NCBI RefSeq assembly: GCF_029210385.1
Contig: NZ_JARGDQ010000004.1
Location: 1-64,000 of the forward strand
Direction of reading: 5' to 3'
Origin: Desulfurivibrio dismutans
GTDB lineage: Bacteria; Desulfobacterota; Desulfobulbia; Desulfobulbales; Desulfurivibrionaceae
DNA: 64,000 nt
The translations under genes were made by a program, and so were the position numbers. A model generated the notes under the pieces. That model was not told the origin of the DNA and ran no database searches. It saw only the letters and a program-made list of their open reading frames with translations. Of this stretch, positions 53,694 through 62,343 are shown in pieces; the stretch's first letter is position 1; every line of letters begins with the position of its first letter.

Positions 53694-56099
53694 ATGACGG
53701 AAGGAACTGCACATATTTTGCCGGGTTTGCTGGTGGCCGGGCCCTGGCTGGCGGCTTTGCTGGTATGGTTGGGGCGGCGCCGGTGGCCGGGGTGGCGGGA
53801 TGCCCTGGTGTTGACCGCCACCGGCCTGGTGCTGCTGGGGGTCGGGGGGCTGGTGCCACTAATGGCGGCCGAGGGGCGGCTTTACTGTTCCCTGCCGGTT
53901 ATGGTTTCCCGTCTGGAACTGACGGTGGATGCCTTTTCCCTGCTGCTGGCCCTGGTCAGTTCCCTGCTTTGGTTCGCTGTTTCCCTTTATTCCCTGGGCT
54001 ATTTGCGGGATGATCCGGCGGCCGACCGCTACCAGGTCACCAGCCTGGTGCTGCTGGGGAGCATGCTGGGGGTGCTGTTTGCCGGCAACCTGCTGACCCT
54101 TTATCTCTTTTTTGAAACCCTGGGGCTGGTGGCCTTTCTGTTCATTGTTCACCAGGGCAGCGGACCGGCGCGGTGGGCCGCCGTCAAGTATCTTTGTTTT
54201 ACCCTGCTGGGCGGCTTTGTGCTGCTGGGCGGGATTTTTCTGCTCCAGGCCCAGGGCGGCGGCTGGCCGGTGGTGGGGCCGGCGGCCGGGGAGATAACGC
54301 CGCCGCTTTACTGGGCGGCGGGTTTGCTGCTCCTGGGCTTTGGGGTCAAGGCCGGCATGGCGCCGGTACATTTCTGGTTGCCCGATGCCCATTCGGCGGC
54401 TCCGGCCCCGGCCAGTGCGCTGCTTTCCGGGGTGCTGATCAAGGCCGGGGCCTACGGTATTTTCCGCCTGGTTACCACCTTTGCCGGCGGCGGGGCGGGT
54501 GAGCCGTTGGTGGCCATGCCGGGCCTCTACCTGGGCACGGCGGTGCTGGGCCTGGGGCTGCTGACCATGCTGCTGGGGGCCGGGCTGGCCCTGCTGCAGA
54601 GCCATGTCAAGCGGCTGTTGGCCTGCTCCAGCATCAGCCAGATGGGGCTGCTGCTCGCCGGTTTCGGCGCCGCCGGGGTGCTGGCCGGCGACGGGGCGGT
54701 GGCGGCGGCCGGGGGGCTGCTGCACATCATCAACCACGCCCTGTTCAAGGCGCTGCTCTTCCTCGGGGTGGGGGTGGTGGTCTGGCGCACCGAGGAAGCG
54801 GAGTTGAGCCGCCTGGGCGGCCTGGCCCGCCGCATGCCGCTGACCTTCGCCATGACCCTGGTGGCGGCGGCGGGGCTGGCCGGGTTGCCGCCGGGCAACG
54901 GCTATGTCAGCAAATCCCTGGTACAGCAGGCGTTAAAACAGCTGCCGTCCCTGCCCGGCCCGCTGAGCGGGGAGTTGGCGGCGGCGGCGGTGGGCCTGGC
55001 CTCGATTTTCACCGTGGCCTACAGCGTCAAGCTGCTGTTCGGGGTTTTCCTGGCCCGACCGGGGGTGGCCGGGGGCTTGGGCCGTCGGGAAGAGGGTGGG
55101 GCGGTTGTCGGGCCTCAACGGCGGTTTGGGCGGACTGCCCCTTTGGCGGGCGAAAAACTGGAGGCCCCGCCGGCCATGCTGCTGGCCATGGCGGTGCCGA
55201 CGGCGGGTATTTTAATTTTGGGAATCAGGCCGCACTGGCTGCTGGAGGGCCTCATGGGCCGGGGCCTGATGGAACTGGGGATGGCGCCGGCCGGATTAAG
55301 GGCTTTCCTGGATGATTATTTTCTGGGGGCCGCCAGCCTGCAAACGTTGTTGCTGACCCTGCTGGCGGGGCTGCTGCTGTTTGGCCTGGCCCGGTGGCTG
55401 CTGCCCGGTCACCGGTCGCCGTCGGCCACCCACGTGACCGCCCCCGGCAGCGGGCTGGGCCGCCGGCTGACGGAACTGCTGCTGCCCGCCGCGACCCCGA
55501 TCACCGCGCCCGACGCCGATGCTGCTGGAACTTCTTCGGCTTCGCCCAGGCCGGCGGCCGGTGAAACGTTGGGGGCAACGGCTGGGGAAAAGTCTGGAGC
55601 ACGTGGGTTGGTAGACGAAGCAAGTGCTTGGGGAAGGTCTGGAGAAAAGCTCGCCCCCGGCTGGCAAGGACGGCTTTGGACCCGGCTTGGTGACTGGTGG
55701 TGGTGCGACTGGGGAAGATGGGCGGACCGGATGCGTGAACAGCCCTGGCTTGGCCGCCTGGCGGTCCTTGCTGACCCGGCGGTGCAGGTGCTGTTGGTGT
55801 TCGATCGATTCTGGCGATGGCTGGGGCCTTTTTTTCGGCCCCATCGCCGCTTCCGGGAGCCATTGGTGCGCATATCGGCATCAACCTGGCCGCAAACCCT
55901 GGCCGCCCGGCGGCAACAACTGGAAAGTTGTTTGATCGGGCAACGGCAAATGGTGGCCACCATCACCCGTCTGCCGTCGGAAAAGTTGCCGGCCGGCGAC
56001 ATGCGGCGCCTGATTCAGCGTTACAGCCGCGATCTCAGCATCAACACGGCGGTGATTTTTCTGCTGCTGCTGGCCCTGTTTATCGCCTTCCGGACCTGA
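53694..56099 (+). CDS. Antiporter-like subunit, copy 4, with long C-terminal extension
   Basis: This protein of about 801 residues has a typical antiporter module at residues 1-500 (TLYLFFETLGLVAFLFIVHQGSG, FGVKAGMAPVHFWLPDAHSAAPAPASALLSG, GLPPGNGYVSKSL). Two more helices (about 540-575) precede a low-complexity Ala/Gly/Ser linker with repeated SGARG/AGEK units (about 600-660). A final domain with WxRLGDWWWCDWGRW and a C-terminal helix follows. The tail is not part of known MrpA/D proteins. The 92-bp gap upstream lacks a terminator. Confidence 0.87.
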   Translation: MTEGTAHILPGLLVAGPWLAALLVWLGRRRWPGWRDALVLTATGLVLLGVGGLVPLMAAEGRLYCSLPVMVSRLELTVDAFSLLLALVSSLLWFAVSLYSLGYLRDDPAADRYQVTSLVLLGSMLGVLFAGNLLTLYLFFETLGLVAFLFIVHQGSGPARWAAVKYLCFTLLGGFVLLGGIFLLQAQGGGWPVVGPAAGEITPPLYWAAGLLLLGFGVKAGMAPVHFWLPDAHSAAPAPASALLSGVLIKAGAYGIFRLVTTFAGGGAGEPLVAMPGLYLGTAVLGLGLLTMLLGAGLALLQSHVKRLLACSSISQMGLLLAGFGAAGVLAGDGAVAAAGGLLHIINHALFKALLFLGVGVVVWRTEEAELSRLGGLARRMPLTFAMTLVAAAGLAGLPPGNGYVSKSLVQQALKQLPSLPGPLSGELAAAAVGLASIFTVAYSVKLLFGVFLARPGVAGGLGRREEGGAVVGPQRRFGRTAPLAGEKLEAPPAMLLAMAVPTAGILILGIRPHWLLEGLMGRGLMELGMAPAGLRAFLDDYFLGAASLQTLLLTLLAGLLLFGLARWLLPGHRSPSATHVTAPGSGLGRRLTELLLPAATPITAPDADAAGTSSASPRPAAGETLGATAGEKSGARGLVDEASAWGRSGEKLAPGWQGRLWTRLGDWWWCDWGRWADRMREQPWLGRLAVLADPAVQVLLVFDRFWRWLGPFFRPHRRFREPLVRISASTWPQTLAARRQQLESCLIGQRQMVATITRLPSEKLPAGDMRRLIQRYSRDLSINTAVIFLLLLALFIAFRT

Positions 56100-56180
56100 C
56101 CGCCCGTTTCTGCTGCTGCCGGGTTTTGCGGCCCCCACTCCGGTTTGGCCGATGATCTCCGGTTGCCGTTGTCCCGCCCC

Positions 56181-57647
56181 TTACTTGAACGGATCCCAGC
56201 GGGCGGTCAGCTTTTCGTAGCCGGCGGGGAAGTGCTGGCGGAAGAGCTTGTAGTAGTGAAGCTCCTTGGGGGAGTTGAGCTTGATGCCGGTTTCGGTGCG
56301 GGGGGTGTCCCTGAAATCGATGTCGCTGACGTACTTGGCGGTGAGTTCGTCCATCAGGTCGTCCACTCCGGTGCCGCCGGCAAAACGCAGCTTGGTGCGG
56401 TTGGCGATCTCTTTGGGCAGCATGCCCCGGAAGGCCTCGCGCAGGATCCACTTCTCGATGTCAATCCCCCGCGCCTCGTCGTGATAAAATTTGAGGTCCA
56501 TGGGGATCTTGCGGCTGAAGGCCACCACTTCCGGGTCCAGGAAGGGGGTGCGGTAGCTGACCGAGTTGGCCAGCCAGGCCCGGTCCAGGCGCCGGAGGGC
56601 GGTGTTGTAGGCGATCTGCACCAGTTTGTCGGCCACCTCCTCCCGCTGCTCGGCGGACTCCACCTCTTTGAGTTCGGCAAAATACCCGCCGAACAGTTCG
56701 TCGGCTCCTTCGCCCACCAGGATGGCATTGGTAAACACGGTGGTCAGCTTGGAGGTGTAGATGTTGGCGGTGGTGCCGGAAACGCAGTCCTCGTCGAAGC
56801 TCTCCAGGTGATAGACGGCCTTGCTCAGGATACTGTCGATATCATGGTCGGTGATCTGGTAGATGTGGTGTTCGAGATCGAGAAATTCAGCCATCAGCTC
56901 GGCGAATTTAAGATCCTTGCTGGGATAGCGTTTGATGGTGGTACTGAACAGCTTGATGCCGGGGTCAATCTCCTTGGCGATGGCGGCGATGATGGAGCTG
57001 TCCAGGCCGCCGCTGAGCGACACTCCCTGGACGGCGCCGTCGGCCATCATTTTGCGGGTGGCCTTGATCATCAACTCCCGCAGGATCTCCGCCGCCTCGG
57101 CAGGGGTGGAGAAATCCGGGGTAGGGAAGGTGTGGGCGGGGAAGGGCTGCAGTCCTTCCTGGGAGGAATAAAAGTGCCCCGGCGGCAGCTCTTCCACTTG
57201 GTCGGTCCAGGCCAGCAGGGCCTTGGCTTCGGAGGCGAAATAAAGCCGGTTGCCCCGCGCCCGGTAGATCAGGGGGTGGGAGCCCACGGCGTCGCGGGCC
57301 AGGATGGTCTCGCCCCTGTCGACGATGGCGCAGGCAAAGCTGCCGTCGATGGCGGCCAGGCCTTCCCGGCCCTCCCGCAGGTAGACCTCACGGATGAACT
57401 CGGCGTTGGTCCTGGCCGGTCCGATGTCCTGGTAAACCTCGCCGTCCAGCAGCACCACCGGTTCTTCCTTGCCGGCCATGGCCGCCGTGCAGCGCGGTGA
57501 AATATCCAGTTCGCAGCAGGCCAGGCCGCCGTCATCGATCTGTCTGGTGATGGTCTTGTTCGGCCCGCGATGGGTCAGCTTCCCGATCATCTCCAGCAAC
57601 TGCTCCTTGCTGACCTTTTCCCCCGTTACTCCTGCAATTCCACTCAT
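56181..57647 (-). CDS. Asparagine synthetase homologue with Ser2
   Basis: This 488-residue protein has a class II glutamine amidotransferase-like N-terminal domain (1-190) and an asparagine synthase C-terminal domain. The ATP-pyrophosphatase loop SLSGGLDSS, the GEGADELFGGY motif and FLDPEVVAFSRKIP are intact. The N-terminus is MSGIAGVTG, so the nucleophilic Cys normally at position 2 (MCGI) is Ser. GGAGGAG before the ATG at 57647 confirms this start. It is probably ammonia-dependent or acts on another substrate. It is convergent with the antiporter operon. Confidence 0.9.
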   Translation of the reverse strand: MSGIAGVTGEKVSKEQLLEMIGKLTHRGPNKTITRQIDDGGLACCELDISPRCTAAMAGKEEPVVLLDGEVYQDIGPARTNAEFIREVYLREGREGLAAIDGSFACAIVDRGETILARDAVGSHPLIYRARGNRLYFASEAKALLAWTDQVEELPPGHFYSSQEGLQPFPAHTFPTPDFSTPAEAAEILRELMIKATRKMMADGAVQGVSLSGGLDSSIIAAIAKEIDPGIKLFSTTIKRYPSKDLKFAELMAEFLDLEHHIYQITDHDIDSILSKAVYHLESFDEDCVSGTTANIYTSKLTTVFTNAILVGEGADELFGGYFAELKEVESAEQREEVADKLVQIAYNTALRRLDRAWLANSVSYRTPFLDPEVVAFSRKIPMDLKFYHDEARGIDIEKWILREAFRGMLPKEIANRTKLRFAGGTGVDDLMDELTAKYVSDIDFRDTPRTETGIKLNSPKELHYYKLFRQHFPAGYEKLTARWDPFK

Positions 57648-57737
57648 CAAACTCCTCCTTTGGCTTGGTCCGGCAACCGCTCGACGGGTTGCTTGCTAAC
57701 TGTGCTTAACCTGGTTTATTGGAGCAGGATAACATAA

Positions 57738-59567
57738 TCAGCCATAATTGACATCCGCCGACTCTGCGGTTCCGTATTCAGTTTTTTCGCCGATTTGCAA
57801 CTCAAGTAATTCACTTTCGTAGTCGAAGTTGAAGAAGATGGTCCGGCGGGTCAGGGGGAGGTTGGCGAGTTTTTCTTCTTTGGCCGGTCTTTCGATTATG
57901 ATTTCATCGTCGGTTCTTTTGAGCCGCAGTTGATCTTCCCAACAGTCAATGGTGAGCAGGCCTCCCTCCTTACATTCTTCCAGTTCAAGCTTGACTATGA
58001 GGGGCGGAGTCAATTTCTCCAGCCTGGCGGCAAATTGGCGCTGTTCTTCCTGGCGCTGCTTCTTTTCCGTGAGGAACCGGATCATCGGCAACACATTTTC
58101 CACGCCCAGATCATAGAGAGTGGTGGTGATTTTCAGGCGCAGGTCGTGCTCTTCTTCTTCCGAACAGTGCATGTATTCCTGCTCCAACCGGGACATGGCG
58201 TCCAAAGAGTGACGAACGATGTGGGTGGCGGGCAGTTGGTGGTCGGCGACTTTTTCTTGGAGGTGGCCCATCAGGATCCGGTTGAACTGTTCATCAAGCT
58301 GTTTTATCTGCTGGCGGGTGGCGGCCAGATTGGCCAACAGGGAGCGGCGGTGCTGGAAAAGGTTGCGACCGGAAAATTCACAGCTGTCCGGTCCACAACC
58401 GGCTGTACGCAGGGTGTCGTTGCCCAAAAGCAGCCGGTTTTTGCCGGAAAGCAGGATTTTGTGACCGGTGAAGCGGTGACGGACGTGCAGCCGGGCGTTC
58501 ATCATGATGGCGGTTAAGCGGCCATTGCCGAGGACAATGACCGGGGCATACAAAGAACCTTTCTGGATTGAACGATTGATAATTATGGGGCCGGAGGTCG
58601 CCACCATGTACTTGTCGTCGGCCTGATTGACCATTTCCGCCACGATCTCGGCGCCGTAAACCTTGCCCTGGACCATTTCCGCTACTTTAATCAGGCCGGC
58701 GGTTTTAGTTTCAAAGGCGCTGGGGATGGTACGAAATTCGGCGATATCCAAATCAAGGGCCTGCTCTCGGTCGCTTTTTCCACGGGCTTTAACATGGCCA
58801 CCGGCCCGGAAGCCCACTTCGTCTACGCGCAGGTCACGCTCCACAGCGATGTAGCGCAGATTGTCTTCGCCGTCGTAACGGGTTCTTACCATGCCGTTGA
58901 GGGCCGAGAAGAGTTTGATTCTGTCGCTGCCGTTTTCGCGTTTTTTTATACCATTGCCTAATTCAATGGCATAGGGGATGGCCGTGCGGGGCTTGATAAT
59001 GGTGCCGCGAACGTCGATTCCTGGCTCACCGTTAATCCTGCTGTTGTCGATAACGGCCAGCAATTCGCCCTGGGTGGTTTGGGCGAACTCGCCGGTGGTG
59101 TAGTGATCTATGTGTTGAGCCTGCCGTCTGGCCCGCCGGGCAGCAGCATAACGTCCTTTTTCGCGTAAAAAACCGGGGCTCCCGTCTTTAGGTGGATGGC
59201 CGCTCACTTTAAGACGGCTTCTGGTACGACTCAGATCAAAGGTAGCCATGCGCTTGTGCGGGCCCGGATCATTGGTCACAGCAAAAGAGATTCGGGTATG
59301 GGGATCCACTTCCCCGCGCTTGATTTTTTCCAGCAGGGCTTTGATGATTTGCTCCATTTCGTGGAGGATGTTGGCATCGCCGAGGGGGATTTCCTCCAGT
59401 CGGCGCAGCCTTAATTTTTGCATTACTTCCCGCAGGGAACGCATCAGCAGGTCACGCAGGAGCAAAGAGCCGCTGGGAGCGGTGCTGATTTTCGTCCGGT
59501 GTTTTTGATACAGGTCTGCCGGGGATGGCATATTGACGGTAATCTGGAAGAGGTGGCGGGTGGCCAT
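57738..59567 (-). CDS. FapA-like (DUF342) protein
   Basis: This 609-residue protein has an N-terminal helical region of about 140 residues. It is followed by the DUF342 signature GEPGIDVRGTIIKP, then LNGMVRTRYDG, DLRVDEVGFRAGGHVKARG, YMVATSGPIIINRSIQKGSLYAPVIVLGNG and further strands of a right-handed beta-helix, and a C-terminal coiled coil (LAATRQQIKQLDEQF). DUF342/FapA proteins occur with flagellar or pilus genes and may bind polar partners. Function unknown here. The internal CGPDSCEFSG (CxxxxC) is unusual. Confidence 0.6.
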   Translation of the reverse strand: MATRHLFQITVNMPSPADLYQKHRTKISTAPSGSLLLRDLLMRSLREVMQKLRLRRLEEIPLGDANILHEMEQIIKALLEKIKRGEVDPHTRISFAVTNDPGPHKRMATFDLSRTRSRLKVSGHPPKDGSPGFLREKGRYAAARRARRQAQHIDHYTTGEFAQTTQGELLAVIDNSRINGEPGIDVRGTIIKPRTAIPYAIELGNGIKKRENGSDRIKLFSALNGMVRTRYDGEDNLRYIAVERDLRVDEVGFRAGGHVKARGKSDREQALDLDIAEFRTIPSAFETKTAGLIKVAEMVQGKVYGAEIVAEMVNQADDKYMVATSGPIIINRSIQKGSLYAPVIVLGNGRLTAIMMNARLHVRHRFTGHKILLSGKNRLLLGNDTLRTAGCGPDSCEFSGRNLFQHRRSLLANLAATRQQIKQLDEQFNRILMGHLQEKVADHQLPATHIVRHSLDAMSRLEQEYMHCSEEEEHDLRLKITTTLYDLGVENVLPMIRFLTEKKQRQEEQRQFAARLEKLTPPLIVKLELEECKEGGLLTIDCWEDQLRLKRTDDEIIIERPAKEEKLANLPLTRRTIFFNFDYESELLELQIGEKTEYGTAESADVNYG

Positions 59568-59685
59568 ACATCTTTTCCCTGTTTGAAGGAGTTGCCGTTT
59601 TTGGGGAAAGTGGTGGGAAGTGGAAGCTTCCCGGGTCGCGATGCAGGCTGGTGCAATCTTGCGATCCTAAATAAGATGAATCCGC

Positions 59686-59827
59686 AAAAAGTCCGTCCAT
59701 GGACTTTTTTCTCCCCGGAAAGCGAAAACGAGGTTTCCGCTTTCCTTACAAATCAATAGTTTACACAGCAAGCTACTGATTTGCGCGCCCATCCATGGGC
59801 GCGATGATGACTTCTTGCGAAGTCATC
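59686..59827. repeat. Array of five adjacent hairpins
   Basis: Five stem-loops in 142 bp: AAAAAGTCC/GGACTTTTT (59686-59709), GGAAAGCGAAAAC/GTTTCCGCTTTCC (59717-59745, one mismatch), CAAATCAATAG/CTACTGATTTG (59749-59783, one mismatch), CGCGCCCAT/ATGGGCGCG (59784-59803) and GATGACTTC/GAAGTCATC (59806-59827). The stems are 9-13 bp, mostly perfect, and the loops are 2-21 nt. It fills the non-coding gap upstream of the FapA-like gene. It could be a composite repeat, an RNA or a nucleoprotein site. Confidence 0.8.
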
Positions 59828-59953
59828 AAATAAAGCTTGTGTCGATGAGGTATACAACGAAGGGAGGAGAGGGTCAAATTTTATTGTTTTTTTTGTGGCG
59901 GGCAAGAAGGCTACGCCACCGGTAAGCGCTGGAGGGTATAGTTTAGCGGCAGG

Positions 59954-60145
59954 TCACATCGCAGTTGGCTGGCAGATATTTTCTTCCTGGTTGGCCACCC
60001 GGCCGCATTTTTAGCATAGAAACCGGGGGCTGCCGACCAGCCCCCGGTACTCCTCCGGCGATTTAACCGGCAAACCGTCTTTGACCAGTTTGCACAGACT
60101 TTTACCCGCCGGTTTTCTATCTTTCTTTTTGCTGCTGTTGCCCAT
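59954..60145 (-). pseudogene. Small zinc-finger-like protein with an in-frame TAA
   Basis: The minus-strand frame from ATG 60145 reads MGNSSKKKDRKPAGKSLCKL, then VKDGLPVKSPEEYRGLVGSPRFLC, TAA, then KCGRVANQEENICQPTAM and a final TGA. Apart from the stop (60011-60013) this is a neat 63-residue protein with a CxxCG metal-binding motif and a C-terminal Cys, so TAA replaces one residue in C-x-K-C. It ends just before the hairpin array. Confidence 0.55.
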
Positions 60146-60155
60146 AACCTTGTCT

Positions 60156-61361
60156 TTATGCGGTGGTCTCTTCGGAGACGCTGCGTTGTACCTCGGCGCT
60201 GATGCCGACCTTGCCGTAATTGCTGGCCCCGCATTCGTTTTTGCCCAGATCCATGATGTCGGCCTCTTCCGGGCTGACCTTCAGCCAACCGCCGTTGACC
60301 CGCCGGATATCGGCGTAAACTCCGGGCTGGGGGCGCATGTTCTCCTGGATAAACTCGGCGAATTTCTTTTCGTTGGGCAGCCGAAAGGCGGTGACCTGGC
60401 GGCGCAGCTCGCCCAGCCGGCCCCGGATCAGCAGTTCATGGTCGGCTTCATCCCAGGAGGTGTAGTGGCCGGGCAGGACCACGGTTTCATCGGCCAGGTG
60501 GCGCAGGCGCAGCATCAGGGTCAGGTAAAGCTCCCGGGCCCAGGCCTCCCATTTGCCGCCCAGGTCCGGACGGCCGGAGGTGTTGATGAAGGCGGTGTCG
60601 CCGCTGAGCAGGTATTTGCCGTCCAACAGGTAACAGGTGCTGCCCATGGTGTGGCCGGGGGTGTGCAGGGCCCGCACCTCCAGCCCGTTCGTCGTGAAAG
60701 GGAACACCTGGTCGTGACTTACCTCCTGGAAGGGAAAATCGGCCCCGTCGAAATCCAGTTTGTTAACCAGCATAGTGCAGCCGGTTTCCTGGACCAGGGC
60801 CGGGCCACCGGAGATATAGTCGGCCTGGCGGTGGGTTTCAAAAGTGCGGGTGATTTTGGCGCCGTGGGAGGCGGCGAGTTCGATGTAGGCCTGAATATTG
60901 CGGGCCGGGTCAAAAACCATGGCCTCGCCTCCAGCGATCAGCAGATAGCTGCAGGAAGCCTTACCCGGCCGGTTGTGCTGGTAAAGGAGATAGGGGGATT
61001 CCGGCGGGGTAACCAGCCGCGGCGCCAGCAGGTTGCCCCAGCCCACGATGCCCTGCTGCAGGTAACCCACATCGGTAAAACCGTTTTCACAAAGCAGGTC
61101 GGCGACATATTTGGCGGAGCCTTCCTTGGCGCAGACGATGCGGATTTTCTCCCCGGCCGGGATTTTTGCCAGGCTGTCCTGGACATCCTCCATGAAATGG
61201 AAATAGGGAATATTGATGTAGGGGAAGAAGTTGGGACCTTCCACGCTCCAATTGGCAAAATCCTTTTCGTTACGCACATCAAGCAGGACAATGTCCGGCC
61301 CCTGGCAGATCTGTTCGAAAAGTTCCCCGGCGGTGTAGATAAACGGTGCAGCAGTGCCCAT
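60156..61361 (-). CDS. Rhodanese / metallo-beta-lactamase persulfide enzyme
   Basis: This protein of about 401 residues has a rhodanese domain at the N-terminus (DIVLLDVRNEKDFANW, catalytic Cys in RIVCAKEGSAKY) and a beta-lactamase-fold hydrolase at the C-terminus, similar to ETHE1-type persulfide dioxygenases. The TPGHTMGS and SGDTAFI motifs supply His and Asp of a mononuclear iron site; the first motif is ETHRQADY instead of THxHADH. It probably handles persulfides or thiosulfate. ATG 61361 has GGAGG at 7 nt. Confidence 0.85.
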   Translation of the reverse strand: MGTAAPFIYTAGELFEQICQGPDIVLLDVRNEKDFANWSVEGPNFFPYINIPYFHFMEDVQDSLAKIPAGEKIRIVCAKEGSAKYVADLLCENGFTDVGYLQQGIVGWGNLLAPRLVTPPESPYLLYQHNRPGKASCSYLLIAGGEAMVFDPARNIQAYIELAASHGAKITRTFETHRQADYISGGPALVQETGCTMLVNKLDFDGADFPFQEVSHDQVFPFTTNGLEVRALHTPGHTMGSTCYLLDGKYLLSGDTAFINTSGRPDLGGKWEAWARELYLTLMLRLRHLADETVVLPGHYTSWDEADHELLIRGRLGELRRQVTAFRLPNEKKFAEFIQENMRPQPGVYADIRRVNGGWLKVSPEEADIMDLGKNECGASNYGKVGISAEVQRSVSEETTA

Positions 61362-61499
61362 GGCGTCCTCCAGATTAAAAAAGTCTTTTTTAGTAAACTC
61401 TACTAAGTTAACCTGGCTGCCGTATTTTGACAATAATTATTTCTCAAAATGCCATGGTGCCGGAGAACACCGTTTGGGGCACCGCCGGGGAATGAGCGT

Positions 61500-62093
61500 T
61501 CAACCCAGGTTGGCGTTGACAAAATCCCAGTTGACCAAGTGCTCCAGGAAGGTGGCGATGTAATCAGGGCGGCGATTTTGGTAATCCAGGTAGTAAGCAT
61601 GCTCCCAGACGTCCATGGTGAGCAGTGGCTTCATCCCCTGGGTCAGCGGGTTTTCGGCGTTGGGGGTTTTGGTCACCTTGAGTTTGCCGTCGGCCAGCAC
61701 CAGCCAGGCCCAACCGCTGCCGAACTGGGTGGCCCCGGCATTTTTGAATTCTTCGACAAACTTATCGAAACCGCCCAGGTCCTGGCTGATCAGTTCGGCG
61801 ATTTTGCCGGTGGCCGGGCCGCCACCACCGGGCTTAAGGCATTGCCAGTAAAAGGAGTGGTTCCACACCTGGGCCACATTGTTGAAGATGCCGGCACGGC
61901 TGGCATCACCGGCGGTTTGGCCCATGATCTCCTCCATGGTTCGGTCCTTCAGCTCGCTGTCGGCCAGCAGTTTGTTGCCGTTGTCCACGTAAGCGCGGTG
62001 GTGCTTACCGTGATGAAATTCCAGGGTGCGGGCACTGAGGTGGGGTTCCAAGGCGTTTAAGGCGTAAGGCAGGTCAGGCAGAAGCAAGCTCAT
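61500..62093 (-). CDS. sodB: Fe/Mn superoxide dismutase
   Basis: This 197-residue SodA/SodB-family enzyme has metal ligands His (EFHHGKHHRAYV), His (WNHSFYW), and Asp/His (DVWEHAYYLDY). QFGSGWAWLVL is characteristic; the Gln-containing AQVWNHSFYW and GGGGPATGKIAE features favour the iron type. It is cytosolic. GGAGG before ATG 62093 fixes the start. It is the second SOD gene in the window (sodC is at 15.9 kb). Confidence 0.95.
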   Translation of the reverse strand: MSLLLPDLPYALNALEPHLSARTLEFHHGKHHRAYVDNGNKLLADSELKDRTMEEIMGQTAGDASRAGIFNNVAQVWNHSFYWQCLKPGGGGPATGKIAELISQDLGGFDKFVEEFKNAGATQFGSGWAWLVLADGKLKVTKTPNAENPLTQGMKPLLTMDVWEHAYYLDYQNRRPDYIATFLEHLVNWDFVNANLG

Positions 62094-62343
62094 GGTCGTT
62101 CCTCCAGGTAAGTGGTTGGCCCAGGCGGTAGCATGGGTGAAAGGTGAGGTTGTTGAGGATGTAAAAAGCATAGCAGGCTGGAAAGGTATGTCAAGCTTGG
62201 GCCGGGACATTACTTTTGCTGGCCGGCGCGATGTGATAGAGTGGGGGACGCCGGTCAAAAAAGAAATGCCCCCGAGGCGGGCCGACGGGAATGGCGGGCG
62301 GGGTCCACCGGCGGGGGTGGCCAACCTGATGCGGGAGCGAAGC

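Noticed and set aside
56145-57500. 451-codon plus-strand frame opposite the asparagine synthetase
   Set aside because: Antisense shadow; no similarity, no RBS.
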